Position numbers and translations under genes: made by a program
Notes under the pieces: generated by a model
The model's input: only the letters and a program-made list of their open reading frames with translations
Database searches by the model: none
Told to the model about the DNA's origin: nothing
Shown here: one piece after another, positions 1-9,837 of the stretch
Position numbering within the stretch: the stretch's first letter is position 1
Layout of the letters: each line of letters opens with the position of its first letter
Source: Bacteroidales bacterium
GTDB lineage: Bacteria > Bacteroidota > Bacteroidia > Bacteroidales > UBA932
Assembly (NCBI GenBank): GCA_016282145.1
Contig: JAEEJZ010000060.1
Span: 1-64,000, forward strand
DNA: 64,000 bases
Reading direction: 5' to 3'

Positions 1-747
1 GTCAGCTATTATTTCAACGCCTGCGAATTCAAGGAGAATACATCCGGAACAGGTAATTCCGCAGGTGTTTACGGTGGTACGAGGGGAACGGTGTTCGCCA
101 CTTTGGCGGGCAGTACTTTTGCCTTCAACAACTGTTCCTTCCATGACAATTATGGTGGTCGTAACACCGATGACATTTCATGGATCGGTATGGACAACAC
201 AAGCAGCACCCTCATTCTCGCCAACACGACAATTGTAGGAGATAATTACCGTGCTCCCGACACGGGCGGTGCGAGGAAGAACAACTGGGGTGTCATCAAG
301 TTCCAGAATTCAGGTAATTACTATTTGCTCAACTCTATCCTTTGCTCGCTGGATACTGGAGGCAACTGCTTCTGGGTCAATGACGCTATAGAGATTGACG
401 GCCAAAAGTGTACAGATGGATCACATCGACTCCCTGTTTATTGCTATTACAGCAAGACATCCAAAGAAGGTGACGGCCGCACCAACTGGGGAACAGATAC
501 CGGTTCCGGCCACGACTATTACGCCACTTCCGCGAGCTTCGGCGGCTGGACGATGCCTTACATGTGGAACGGCACGCTCAGCGGCACCAACAGCGGCATG
601 CTGGCAGCTACGGCGGATGTCAACACCGAAATCCAGAACGCTGACGCCGACTTCTACGCCTGGCTCAACAGCATCGGCGCGCTGGGCAAGGACATCAACG
701 GCAACAGCCGCGGCGCCACTTCCTGGCCCGGCTGCTACCAGAATTAG
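1..747 (+). CDS. Secreted parallel beta-helix-like repeat protein, 3' part
   Basis: The reading frame is open from base 1, so the gene begins upstream of the window; the ORF-track start at 91 is only an internal GTG. The visible 248 residues are rich in Gly, Asn, Ser and Thr, with short strand-like blocks such as FAFNNCSFHDN and STLILANTTIVG. This pattern is typical of right-handed beta-helix (pectate-lyase-like) surface proteins of Bacteroidota. The C-terminus, with KDINGNSRG just before a GCYQ ending, resembles the closing motif of that protein type. No catalytic residues can be assigned. It is followed by a clear terminator, so it is probably not part of the HTCS/SusC transcription unit, although it could belong to the same locus functionally. 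The family call is inference from composition and the C-terminal motif. Confidence 0.6.
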   Translation, partial: VSYYFNACEFKENTSGTGNSAGVYGGTRGTVFATLAGSTFAFNNCSFHDNYGGRNTDDISWIGMDNTSSTLILANTTIVGDNYRAPDTGGARKNNWGVIKFQNSGNYYLLNSILCSLDTGGNCFWVNDAIEIDGQKCTDGSHRLPVYCYYSKTSKEGDGRTNWGTDTGSGHDYYATSASFGGWTMPYMWNGTLSGTNSGMLAATADVNTEIQNADADFYAWLNSIGALGKDINGNSRGATSWPGCYQN

Positions 748-771
748 TCTGACGCAACGATCCCTTTCATC

Positions 772-810
772 AAAGCGGCTGCGGCTTTTGGCCGGGCCGC
801 TTTGTTTTTT
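772..810 (+). terminator. Rho-independent terminator after the beta-helix gene
   Basis: An 8-bp perfect stem (AAAGCGGC / GCCGCTTT) encloses a GC-rich inner region that can pair further, and it is followed by GTTTTTT. It lies 25 bases after the stop codon of the upstream gene and just before the HTCS promoter. Confidence 0.85.
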
Positions 811-838
811 GAAACAGTAGAGTTTTTTTCTATCTTCG
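805..838 (+). promoter_or_regulatory. Bacteroidota-type promoter for the HTCS gene
   Basis: A TTTG (end of TTTTTTG, at 811) is followed after 19 bases by TATCTTCG (831-838), one mismatch from the TAnnTTTG -7 consensus. The -33 element overlaps the T-run of the upstream terminator. The ATG lies 11 bases beyond the box, so the leader would be very short. Confidence 0.55.
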
Positions 839-849
839 CAGTGTTCAGA

Positions 850-3800
850 ATGAAAAAAGGCGGAATCCTATTTTTATTGCTGCTGGCGGCCCAGGTCCTG
901 AGGGGAGCTGAGCCGTTGCAGTGGCAGACTTCGCAGTTGGATATGCACGCCGGACTGAGCGACAACTGCGTGAACGCCGTACTGGCGGACACAAAAGGAT
1001 TCCTCTGGTTCGGGACCAATGCCGGACTGGATTTCTATGATGGGAGCAATCTCGTCAGCCTGCCTTTCCCCGATTTGGAGAACAGTGTGCAGCCGGTAGT
1101 CTTCTCGCTTGCAGAAGACCCGTCCGGTACCCTTTGGGCCGGCACTTCCAACGGACTGTACCGCCTGGATCAGGGGCTACCCGGAATGCGGCGCTTCACT
1201 ACGCCTTCCCTGGAAGAAACCGCCATCCGCCAGATGTGTTGCAGCAAAGGGGGCATCCTCTGGGTCGCCCAGAAGGGATCCGGTCTGGTACGGATCGATC
1301 CCCAGCACGGCAGTGTTGAGACCTCTCCGGTCAAAGGCAGCGCCGTCTGCACCGGTCCCGACGGAACCGTCTATATCTTATCCGACGACGGCGGACTATG
1401 GACTTCGGAAGACGGCGTCTCGGAACCGGTATGCCTTTCTCCCAGGCTGAAAACCGGGGAGAACGCCTTGAGCATTGCCCGGGCTGCCTGTGCCGGACGA
1501 TATCTTTTCATTGCGGAAGACAACGGGGCTGTATGGGCCTGCGCGCTGAAGGGAGGAGACCCCATCTTCCTCCCCTTCATCAGCAAAATGAAAGACGCGG
1601 CCGCCCTGCCCTCAGGAGAATACCTGGTCGCGGCGCGCGACGGCATCCAGGTCCTGGACAGTACGCTCACGCGGACGCGGACGCTCCGGCCTTTGCACGA
1701 CAATTCGTTCCGCTGTCTCGCACAGGACCGCAGGGGCGGAATCTGGGCCGGTTCATTGCTCGAAGGTCTGGCGCACATCGCTCCGGACAAACTGCAATTA
1801 CATTATTATGACCGCAGTTTTGCCGGCGGTCAGTTCAAAGCCCGCGACTTTGCCCAGACACCTGACGGATGTATCTGGATAGGCAGCGATACCCGAGGGT
1901 TGCTATGCCTGGACCCGAGGGCCGCGGACGAACGTCCCAGCAAACAATTTTTTTCCGGGAGAAATGTCACCGGAGTAATGGCTGAGGGCGATAAATTGTG
2001 GGTAGGCACCATCGACGAAGAATTGCCCATCTCCCAGCTAAATACGCGAACCGGGGAGATTACGGCGTTCCCCGATGCCGGCAAATCTGCTTACGCCTTT
2101 TGCCGGGACTCTTCAGGAAGGCTCTGGGTCGGAGGGAACAAGGCTTTTGTCGTGGGCAGGGACAAGCCCGGCGGAAAGTTCGAGCGCGAGATTTTCATGC
2201 CCACGAAGCAAGTATGCCGGATTCTCTGCACCGGCAGCGGAGACGTCTGGGTAGCCTGCATCGACGGAAAGGTATTCCGTTACCAGAGTACCGGCTTTTC
2301 CACGTACAAGATTTCCATCTCCAATATTCTGACGGATATTTCTGAGGACGGGGACGGACGCATCATTGCTACGTCGGAAGGCAGCGGAATATGGGAGTAC
2401 GACGCCGCCACGGACCGCTTCCACAGAAAGGAAGCAGCCGAGAAGCGGCTTTTCCGCATGGCCAGAAGGCAGGGAGATCCGCTTCTGTGGATTACCGGTG
2501 CCCATGGTATCCACATTCTGAATCCGGGTGACGGACGGCCGCTGCCCCTTATCCCCATCGAGGCGCTGGGTATCGACAGTTTCAATTATTCATCCAATTT
2601 CATTTCTTCTGACGGAACGCTCTATGCCGGAACTTCCGACGGCTTTATCTCCTTTTCCACAAGGGCTTTGAAGGAGCTTTCGACGACAGAAGAAGCGCCG
2701 GTCTTTTCGTCGCTCCATATTCTTTCTTCTTCCGTAGAAGAGAGCGGTACCCGCTTCATCCGCCCGGCTAGCTTGAGCATCGGCCACAAGGCACGATCTT
2801 TCGAGGCCAATGTGTCCCTGCTGGATTATCAGCGCTTCGCGGACCGGCAGATTTTCTGGAAGATTGACGGATTCAACGACTGGACTCCGGTGCAGAACGG
2901 CAGGTTTACGGTGTATGACATCCCTACCGGCAAGCTGCTGCTTCGGGCCAAATGCCTCTCGCTCTCCGGAGCGGAAAGCCCGGAAACGATACTCCCGCTC
3001 AGGGTGCAGCCCCCGCTGCTGCTGAGCCCCGGTGCTTTCCTGCTCTATCTGGTCTTTTTCCTGCTTTCCATCGTCGTGATTACCGTCGAAACCGACAAAC
3101 GCGCCAAAGCCAAGGCCGAGCGGGAGCACGAACGTAAACTGCTCAAGTCCAAACTGGATTTCCTAACCTCCATCGCCCACGAAATCCGTACACCGCTGTC
3201 GCTGGTGCAGATTCCGCTGGAGGCGCTGATCCGCAAATTTTCCGCTTCGTCCGACGGTTCGGTGCAGGAGAACCTGGACATCATGCGGCGCAATTCCCTC
3301 AAACTGACCGTTCTGATCAACGAACTCCTGGACTTCCGCAAACTGACCGATTCCACTTTCCAGATTCATCCGGAATTCCTGGATATCCGCAGTATTCTCA
3401 AGGACGCGCACCGGCGTTTCCTTCCCATGTTCCTCCAGGAGGGCAAGACGCTGACGCTGGATGTCCCGCAGACGGCGGTTTACTGCGAGACCGACGTACG
3501 CTCGCTCGGGCGTATCTTCGACAACCTGCTTTCCAATGCCCTCAAGTATTCTGCGCACCATTCCGCCATGTTCCTGACCGTGAAGGGCAACGATGCCGTC
3601 GCGTATGTGGAAAATGACGGTGCCGTACTGCCTGAAGCGGTACGCGAGGAGATTTTCAAGCCATTTTATCGTCACGAAAACGATTCGTCCGCCGGCATCG
3701 AAGGCACAGGGCTCGGGCTGTCCACCAGCCGGCAGTTCGCTTCCCTGCTGGGAGGCTCCCTGACTATGGATGACGACTTGAAAGTGAACCGATTTGTCTT

Positions 3801-4644
3801 TACGCTGCCCATCGTCTCTACGGAGGAACATACATCGTTGCTGCCCGTGGTGGAGAGCAAGGACAGGTCTATCATGGTGGTGGAAGACGACAAGGATATG
3901 GCGCTCGTCATCGGCAATATCCTGAGCGAATCGTATAACATCATCTATGCCTCCAACGGGAGCCAGGCTCTGGAGAAAATCGCGGCAGGAGCATCCCCTA
4001 CGCTGGTCGTATCGGATGTCATTATGCCGCAGACGGACGGAATCGCGCTCACGAAGGCCCTGAAAGGGAACCTGGCTACCAGCCACATCCCCGTCATCCT
4101 GCTTTCCGCCGAAATCCCCGACGTCTTTATGCAGGAGAGCCTGGAGGGCGGCGCGGACGCATATTTGGAGAAGCCCTTCTCACCGAAGAAACTCCGCAGT
4201 ACGGTGGACAATCTCATCGAGAATCGCAAGAGGGTGTACGAGTTCTATGTATCGTCCCTGCCTTCCGGCGGCGACCTTCCCTCCGGAAGAGTGTCGGCCA
4301 TGGAGCAGAAGTTCCTGCGTAGCATCCAGGAATATGTATCCGCCAACCTGCAAAAGAACATCACGCTGGACGAGATGGCCGAGGTGGTCTGCCTCTCCCC
4401 TTCTTCCCTATATAAGAAGATGAAGGAATATGCCGACATCTCGCCGATGGAATATGTGATGAAGATGCGGCTGGGCAAGGCGGTGGAACTGCTCAAGGAC
4501 GATTCCATCTCCGTTCAGGAAGTAGCACAGGCTGTCGGATTCAATACGCATTCCTTCTTTTCCGAGTGTTTTAAGCGGGAATTCGGTATGACACCGCGCC
4601 AGTGGCGAGTGCGGAACGTCGCTAAAGCGAAAAATGCAAAATAG
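850..4644 (+). CDS. Hybrid two-component system sensor-regulator (HTCS)
   Basis: This is a one-protein two-component system that senses a glycan breakdown product in the periplasm and activates the adjacent PUL. In order it has a signal peptide (about 1-20), a long periplasmic two-component-regulator propeller made of repeats of the form DSSGRLWVGG, a Y_Y_Y-type domain (about 640-718), one membrane helix (about 727-747), HisKA with phospho-accepting His777 (SIAHEIRTP), HATPase_c with the N box (NLLSNALKYS) and GTGLGLS, a receiver domain from about 1007 with Asp1056 (VVSDVIMPQTDG), and a C-terminal AraC-type HTH (about 1150-1255). All catalytic motifs are intact. I chose the ATG at 850 because it gives a clean signal peptide; the track's TTG at 802 lies inside the terminator/promoter. 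Its position just upstream of susC implies it controls PUL 1. Confidence 0.95.
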   Translation: MKKGGILFLLLLAAQVLRGAEPLQWQTSQLDMHAGLSDNCVNAVLADTKGFLWFGTNAGLDFYDGSNLVSLPFPDLENSVQPVVFSLAEDPSGTLWAGTSNGLYRLDQGLPGMRRFTTPSLEETAIRQMCCSKGGILWVAQKGSGLVRIDPQHGSVETSPVKGSAVCTGPDGTVYILSDDGGLWTSEDGVSEPVCLSPRLKTGENALSIARAACAGRYLFIAEDNGAVWACALKGGDPIFLPFISKMKDAAALPSGEYLVAARDGIQVLDSTLTRTRTLRPLHDNSFRCLAQDRRGGIWAGSLLEGLAHIAPDKLQLHYYDRSFAGGQFKARDFAQTPDGCIWIGSDTRGLLCLDPRAADERPSKQFFSGRNVTGVMAEGDKLWVGTIDEELPISQLNTRTGEITAFPDAGKSAYAFCRDSSGRLWVGGNKAFVVGRDKPGGKFEREIFMPTKQVCRILCTGSGDVWVACIDGKVFRYQSTGFSTYKISISNILTDISEDGDGRIIATSEGSGIWEYDAATDRFHRKEAAEKRLFRMARRQGDPLLWITGAHGIHILNPGDGRPLPLIPIEALGIDSFNYSSNFISSDGTLYAGTSDGFISFSTRALKELSTTEEAPVFSSLHILSSSVEESGTRFIRPASLSIGHKARSFEANVSLLDYQRFADRQIFWKIDGFNDWTPVQNGRFTVYDIPTGKLLLRAKCLSLSGAESPETILPLRVQPPLLLSPGAFLLYLVFFLLSIVVITVETDKRAKAKAEREHERKLLKSKLDFLTSIAHEIRTPLSLVQIPLEALIRKFSASSDGSVQENLDIMRRNSLKLTVLINELLDFRKLTDSTFQIHPEFLDIRSILKDAHRRFLPMFLQEGKTLTLDVPQTAVYCETDVRSLGRIFDNLLSNALKYSAHHSAMFLTVKGNDAVAYVENDGAVLPEAVREEIFKPFYRHENDSSAGIEGTGLGLSTSRQFASLLGGSLTMDDDLKVNRFVFTLPIVSTEEHTSLLPVVESKDRSIMVVEDDKDMALVIGNILSESYNIIYASNGSQALEKIAAGASPTLVVSDVIMPQTDGIALTKALKGNLATSHIPVILLSAEIPDVFMQESLEGGADAYLEKPFSPKKLRSTVDNLIENRKRVYEFYVSSLPSGGDLPSGRVSAMEQKFLRSIQEYVSANLQKNITLDEMAEVVCLSPSSLYKKMKEYADISPMEYVMKMRLGKAVELLKDDSISVQEVAQAVGFNTHSFFSECFKREFGMTPRQWRVRNVAKAKNAK

Positions 4645-4691
4645 TTGCAATAGTGTGAAGGATTGAGGTAAAATCGCGCAGACGTCCCGCT

Positions 4692-4699
4692 TATCTTTG
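4692..4699 (+). promoter_or_regulatory. -7 box for the PUL 1 SusC operon
   Basis: TATCTTTG is an exact TAnnTTTG match, 23 bases before the susC ATG. I see no good TTTG at the expected 19-20 base spacing, which fits an activated promoter that depends on the HTCS regulator. The 78-base gap between the HTCS stop and susC holds nothing else recognisable. Confidence 0.6.
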
Positions 4700-4722
4700 C
4701 GAAAAATGATAATCAGGATATT

Positions 4723-7700
4723 ATGCAACGATTCATTCTTTCCCTCCTTCTGGGGCTCCTGACCGTCACCGGTTTTGCACAGAAAATCAAGGTGACCGGA
4801 ATCGTCAAGGATGCTGCCACCGGAGAGTCGGCCATCGGCGCCGGCGTCCTAATCAAGGGCACGAACGAGGGCACGGTTACATCCGTGGACGGAGAGTTCT
4901 CCCTTATGGCTGCACCCGGCCAGGAGATTGTCGTCTCCCTGCTTGGCTATGACGATTATACCTTCAAGGTCAGCGGCCCGGGCCCCGTTTCCATCGGCCT
5001 GAGCACTTCGTCTGAGTTCCTCAACGACGCCATCGTGGTCGGTTACGGCAGCGTGAAGCGCGCCAATCTGACCGGCGCCGTGGACCAGGTGTCCTCGGAG
5101 GTCTTCGAGGGACGTCCTTCCTCCAATGCCACCCAGATGCTGGTGGGCGCCATCCCGAACCTGAACATCACGCTGACCGACGGTAAGCCCAGCCGCAGCG
5201 CGGACTTCAACATCCGCGGTACGACCTCCGTGGGCGGCGGCGGAAGCGCACTGGTGCTCATCGACGGAGTGGAAGGCGATCCCGCCCTGCTCAATCCGGA
5301 TGATATCGAGAGCGTTTCGGTCCTGAAGGATGCGGCATCGGCCTCCATCTACGGTTCTCGGGCGACCTTCGGCGTGGTGCTCATCACCACGAAGGATGCT
5401 GCGAAGGAAGCGGGCAAGTTCAATTTCAGCTACAACGGCAACTATTCCATCCTGAAGCCCTGCAACCTGCCGAATATCGTGGATGACGGTTATGTCTATG
5501 CGAGTCTGTTCAGGGATGCCTACTACAATTATTATGGCATTATGCCTTCCAGCATCAATTCCAGTATGGAATTCTCCCAGGCGTGGCTGGACGAGTTCCT
5601 CCGCCGCAAGCAGAAAGGCATCAAGGAGGAAGTAGCCATCGACGAGAGCGGCCACTATGTCTATTACGGCAATACGAATTATTACGATGTCGTCTATAAG
5701 CCCTTCACCTTCGCGCAGACGCACAACCTGTCCACCAGCGGAACTACCGGGAAAATTGACTACTACCTTTCCGGGCGTATCTATAAGTACGACGGTATCA
5801 TCAATTTCAATCCGGACGAGTATTTCACGACCTCGCTGAGAGCCAAGGTAACGGCCCGGCCGACCTCCTGGCTGAAGATTTGGGAAAATATTTCTTTCAA
5901 CTACGAAAAGAACCATATCCCGTCCAACCATAACCAGAACAATGTCGGACTTTTCCTCCGCACCATCCAGGACGAGGGTCACGTCTGTTCCGTCATCTAC
6001 AATCCCGACGGGACTTACACGAAGAGTGCCGCTATGACCGTCGGAGGCCTGATTGACGGGAACTGCTTCACGGACAAGGTTCGCAACGAGATGACCTCCA
6101 CGACCGGGCTGCGCGCGGAATTCTTCGACCACAGCCTCAGGCTGAACGCAGACTTCACCTACAGGGCCTCCTGGTATGACAATATGAAGAAGAATGCGAT
6201 GGTGTCCTACAGCGAGGCGCCGGGAGAGATCAGCTGGATCGGCACGCCGGGTGCCAACGACTTTGTCCAGGAAACCTGGTACCGCTCCGGATACATCGCC
6301 ACGAACATCTATGCCGAGTACGCCAAGGTATGGAAGGACCGCCACGACTTCAAGGCCCTCGTCGGTTTCAACTGGGAGCGTTCCACGGGCAAGATCGTGG
6401 AAGTGCTCCGCTACGGCCTGATTTCCAGTGACGTCCAGTCCATCAATATGGCGATGGGCGACAACTTCTCCCTCTACTCCTACGAAAGCCGCTGGCGGAC
6501 GGCAGGCTTCTTTGCCCGTCTCAATTATGCTTACGATGAGCGTTACCTCATCGAACTGAACGGCCGTTACGACGGTTCCTCCAAGTTCCCGACCAACCAG
6601 CAGTGGGGTTTCTTCCCTTCCGTATCGGCTGCCTGGCGCGTCTCCAAGGAACATTGGTGGAAAGTCAACCCGATCAGCGTATCGAATATGAAAGTGCGCT
6701 TCTCCTGGGGAGAACTCGGCAACGGTAACGTATCACCCTTCTCCTATGTGGAGAAATTCGGCTTCAGCAACCTCAGCAACATCATCGACGGCGAAGGAAA
6801 ACGGCGCATCACTTCCATTCCCGGACAGATTCCGGACGGCCTGACCTGGGAAACATCCCGCACCCTCGACGGCGGTATCGACATCGGCTTCTACAAGGGG
6901 AAAATCAACCTGACTGCAGATTATTACGAGCGCAACACGCTGAATATGTATACGGTAGGCCCCAGTCTTCCGGACACCTACGGCGCCAGTGCTCCCAAGG
7001 GCAATTATGCTGACCTGATTACCCGGGGCTTCGAGGTTTCCGCCAGTTACGACGATTCCTTCCGCGTCGGCGGGCACGACCTCAACCTGGGGTTCAAGGC
7101 TACCCTGGCTGACAACCGCACCTTCATTACGCGCTACAACAACCCGACCAAGGCCTTGAGCGACTACTATGAAGGACAGGAAGTCGGGGAAATCTGGGGG
7201 TTCCAGTTCGGCGGTTTCTTTGAGAGCCAGGAGCAGATTGACAATTTCTACGGGCCGGGCGATCCCTACGTAAACCGCATTATCCAGATCAACAACGGAT
7301 ACGTATCCAAGCCCGGTGACGTCATCTTGAAAGACAACAACGGCAACCACCTGATTGACAAGGGGGCCGAAACGGCCGATGATCCGGGCGATATGGTGCG
7401 CGTCGGGAACAAGCATCCCCGTTTCCACTATTCTTTCTCCGCCAATCTGGAATGGAACGGCATCTATATCTCCGCTATGTTCCGGGGCATCGGCAAGCAG
7501 GACTGGTACCCCAGCGGCGAATCCGTCATCTGGGGTCAGTATCACCGGCCTTACGGCCACGCGCTGGCCTGGACGGTCAACAATGCCTGGACCCCGGAGA
7601 ACCCGAATTCCTACCTGCCCAAGTACAGCGGATACTACCGCATTTTCTTCTCTGGCCAGCATAAGGTGGACAAGTACGTCATGAACGCGGCCTTCTGCCG

Positions 7701-7962
7701 GCTCCAGAACCTCCAGATTGGCTGGAATCTGCCGCAGAAGTGGGTCAAACGAATCGGCCTGAACGGGCTGGGCATCTACTTCTCGGGTGAAAACCTCTAT
7801 ACCTGGTCCCCGATTTACAACCTGACCACGGATATCGACATCGTCACCGCCACCCAGGGTTCCGACAAGGACTTCGGTGTCTCGACCGGCAACAACTACG
7901 GCGACGGTAACAGCCTTCCGTCCCTGCGGACATTCAGCTTCGGTTTAACCATCAAAATCTGA
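4723..7962 (+). CDS. SusC/RagA-type TonB-dependent outer-membrane transporter (PUL 1)
   Basis: This is the outer-membrane barrel that imports oligosaccharides with energy from TonB, forming a complex with the SusD lipoprotein encoded next. The 1079-residue protein has a signal peptide (about 1-19), a carboxypeptidase-regulatory-like domain (VTGIVKDAATGESAIGAGV, about 25-105), a plug domain with the characteristic VVGYGSVKRANLTGAV stretch and DDIESVSVLKDAAS, and then a long beta-barrel ending in RTFSFGLTIKI, whose final aromatic/hydrophobic strand suits BAM insertion. Length and motifs are those of an intact SusC. There is no STN domain, so direct anti-sigma signalling is not expected, consistent with HTCS control. 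SusD starts 5 bases after its stop. Confidence 0.96.
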   Translation: MQRFILSLLLGLLTVTGFAQKIKVTGIVKDAATGESAIGAGVLIKGTNEGTVTSVDGEFSLMAAPGQEIVVSLLGYDDYTFKVSGPGPVSIGLSTSSEFLNDAIVVGYGSVKRANLTGAVDQVSSEVFEGRPSSNATQMLVGAIPNLNITLTDGKPSRSADFNIRGTTSVGGGGSALVLIDGVEGDPALLNPDDIESVSVLKDAASASIYGSRATFGVVLITTKDAAKEAGKFNFSYNGNYSILKPCNLPNIVDDGYVYASLFRDAYYNYYGIMPSSINSSMEFSQAWLDEFLRRKQKGIKEEVAIDESGHYVYYGNTNYYDVVYKPFTFAQTHNLSTSGTTGKIDYYLSGRIYKYDGIINFNPDEYFTTSLRAKVTARPTSWLKIWENISFNYEKNHIPSNHNQNNVGLFLRTIQDEGHVCSVIYNPDGTYTKSAAMTVGGLIDGNCFTDKVRNEMTSTTGLRAEFFDHSLRLNADFTYRASWYDNMKKNAMVSYSEAPGEISWIGTPGANDFVQETWYRSGYIATNIYAEYAKVWKDRHDFKALVGFNWERSTGKIVEVLRYGLISSDVQSINMAMGDNFSLYSYESRWRTAGFFARLNYAYDERYLIELNGRYDGSSKFPTNQQWGFFPSVSAAWRVSKEHWWKVNPISVSNMKVRFSWGELGNGNVSPFSYVEKFGFSNLSNIIDGEGKRRITSIPGQIPDGLTWETSRTLDGGIDIGFYKGKINLTADYYERNTLNMYTVGPSLPDTYGASAPKGNYADLITRGFEVSASYDDSFRVGGHDLNLGFKATLADNRTFITRYNNPTKALSDYYEGQEVGEIWGFQFGGFFESQEQIDNFYGPGDPYVNRIIQINNGYVSKPGDVILKDNNGNHLIDKGAETADDPGDMVRVGNKHPRFHYSFSANLEWNGIYISAMFRGIGKQDWYPSGESVIWGQYHRPYGHALAWTVNNAWTPENPNSYLPKYSGYYRIFFSGQHKVDKYVMNAAFCRLQNLQIGWNLPQKWVKRIGLNGLGIYFSGENLYTWSPIYNLTTDIDIVTATQGSDKDFGVSTGNNYGDGNSLPSLRTFSFGLTIKI

Positions 7963-7967
7963 CAGAT

Positions 7968-9818
7968 ATGAAAAAGTACAGATATCTTATGATTGCGGCG
8001 CTGGGCGCCCTCTGCATAACCTCCTGTTCTCTGGAAGAGGAGATGGTGACGCAGGGCAGCAAAGACCTCATCTTCGGTTCCACCCAGGGACTGGAGGCCT
8101 ACTCGCTGTCCTTTTACCAGCAACTTCCCTCGCTGAGCGAACTCAGCGCTGCGGAATCGACCTCGGACTACGGCGTGGGGAAGAACGTCAGTGAATTCTA
8201 CACGAACGCATACAGCGCGGAGACCAGCACCTCCTGGGGCTGGGGAGACCTGCGCAAGGTCAATTATTTCATCGACGGGCTCCATAGCAAGGAGTGCACC
8301 GTTCCCGAGACGGACAAGGAGCACTACGAAGGGCTTGCCCGCTGGTTCAGGGCCTATTTCTACTACAACAAGCTTTTCAAATATGGCGGCGTTCCCTGGT
8401 TCGACCACTGCCTGAAGAACGACGAACTGGACGAGATGTACAAGAACCGCGATTCGCGCGATGTGATTATCAGCCACATCATCGACGACCTGGATTATGC
8501 GATTCAACACATCCAGACCACTTCCTCCATCGGCAATACACGCATCTCCAAAAATGCCGCACTGGCGCTGAAGTGCCGCGCCTGCCTCTGGGAAGCCTCC
8601 TGGCGGAAATATCACGGCATCGGGACGACGGAGTGGTCGGCCAACCGCCTGTACCGCGAGGCCATCGGGGCCGCCGAGACCATCATGAACGATTCTTCAG
8701 TGGAATTGAACACCGAGGTCTGCGCTGACTCCTATATGACGAACAACCCTTCCCTGGGTGCATACAGAAGTGTCTTCTATTCCAAGAATATCCTCACTAA
8801 CGAGGTGATTCTGGGCGTACAGGCCTCCCTGCTGGACCTCGTTACCGGCGACGCCAACTATTATTGGAACTCAGCTACATACGGCGACTGCCGCTGCATC
8901 TCCAGGGCCTTCATCCACACCTATCTCTGCACGGACGGAACGCGCTTCACGGACAAGAGCAACTATTCGGCCATCAACTTCATCAACGAGTTTACCGGAC
9001 GCGATGCCCGCCTTGCCCAGACCGTCAAGGGGCCCAAATATGAGATTGCCGGCGGAGGCTGGAGGGACCGTCGTCCGAACATCGTGGACGGCGTGGCCAT
9101 TACCGGCTATCAGCCCATCAAGTTCGTGGAAGATACGACGACGAAGAACGGTTCCAGCAAGAACGAGAACAGCCTCCCCGTCTTCCGCTACGCCGAAGTG
9201 TTGCTGAACTACGCCGAGGCCAAGGCGGAACTGGGAGAGATTACCGATTCCGACTGGGCTAACACCATCGGTGCGCTGCGCCTGCGGGCCGGCTTCCAGA
9301 ACAAAGCCGGCGTCACCTCTTCGCTGCCCACGTCCGTGGACCCCTATCTCCAGAGCGTGTTCTATCCGGACATCAACAATCCCGTCATCCTGGAAATCCG
9401 CCGCGAGCGGGCCATCGAGCTTTGCTACGAGGGCTTCCGTGCCGATGACCTCAAGCGCTGGAAAGAGGGCAAGAACTTTGAGCGCGTGCCCTGGACCGGT
9501 ATCCACGTACCTTACCTCGACGCACAGTTCAAAGTGAACGACGACGATACCAATGACTTCTATGTCACCTATAAAGACTATGTCGATGTTCCGTCCTACG
9601 CGCAGAACAAGTATGTCCAACTTTTCCCGGAAGACTCCGCCGAACAGGGCCTGCGCATAGACGAGAACCCCGGCGGCGGCTATGACCTCCGCTACGAAGT
9701 GGTCGTAAAACGCAAATGGCACGATGACGACCGCCAGTATCTCTATCCTATCCCGGCTGCCGTCATCCGCGAATACAACAACCGCGGTTACAAACTGGAT
9801 CAGAACCCCGGATGGTAA
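7968..9818 (+). CDS. SusD/RagB-type glycan-binding lipoprotein (PUL 1)
   Basis: This is the surface-exposed lipoprotein that caps the SusC barrel and captures glycan. The signal peptide ends in a lipobox (ITSC, Cys at about residue 20) followed by acidic residues (SLEEE), the Bacteroidota surface-export type of signal. The 616-residue body shows typical SusD features: the helical TPR-like section (EGLARWFRAYFYYNKLFKYGGVPW), ALALKCRACLWEASW, the RYAEVLLNYAEAKAELG motif, and the C-terminal RRERAIELCYEGFRADDLKRW motif, ending YLYPIPAAVIREYN. It sits 5 bases after susC and 19 bases before the first EEP lipoprotein, so the three are surely co-transcribed. Confidence 0.96.
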   Translation: MKKYRYLMIAALGALCITSCSLEEEMVTQGSKDLIFGSTQGLEAYSLSFYQQLPSLSELSAAESTSDYGVGKNVSEFYTNAYSAETSTSWGWGDLRKVNYFIDGLHSKECTVPETDKEHYEGLARWFRAYFYYNKLFKYGGVPWFDHCLKNDELDEMYKNRDSRDVIISHIIDDLDYAIQHIQTTSSIGNTRISKNAALALKCRACLWEASWRKYHGIGTTEWSANRLYREAIGAAETIMNDSSVELNTEVCADSYMTNNPSLGAYRSVFYSKNILTNEVILGVQASLLDLVTGDANYYWNSATYGDCRCISRAFIHTYLCTDGTRFTDKSNYSAINFINEFTGRDARLAQTVKGPKYEIAGGGWRDRRPNIVDGVAITGYQPIKFVEDTTTKNGSSKNENSLPVFRYAEVLLNYAEAKAELGEITDSDWANTIGALRLRAGFQNKAGVTSSLPTSVDPYLQSVFYPDINNPVILEIRRERAIELCYEGFRADDLKRWKEGKNFERVPWTGIHVPYLDAQFKVNDDDTNDFYVTYKDYVDVPSYAQNKYVQLFPEDSAEQGLRIDENPGGGYDLRYEVVVKRKWHDDDRQYLYPIPAAVIREYNNRGYKLDQNPGW

Positions 9819-9837
9819 ACCCTAAAGAAAACGAGCG

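Noticed and set aside
802-849. Upstream TTG start of the HTCS gene
   Set aside because: It overlaps the terminator T-run and the promoter box; the ATG at 850 starts a normal signal peptide.
4849-6654. 601-residue minus-strand ORF inside susC of PUL 1
   Set aside because: Shadow ORF: no signal, no domain, low-complexity Val/Gly/Asp-rich translation, and fully covered by a certain gene.
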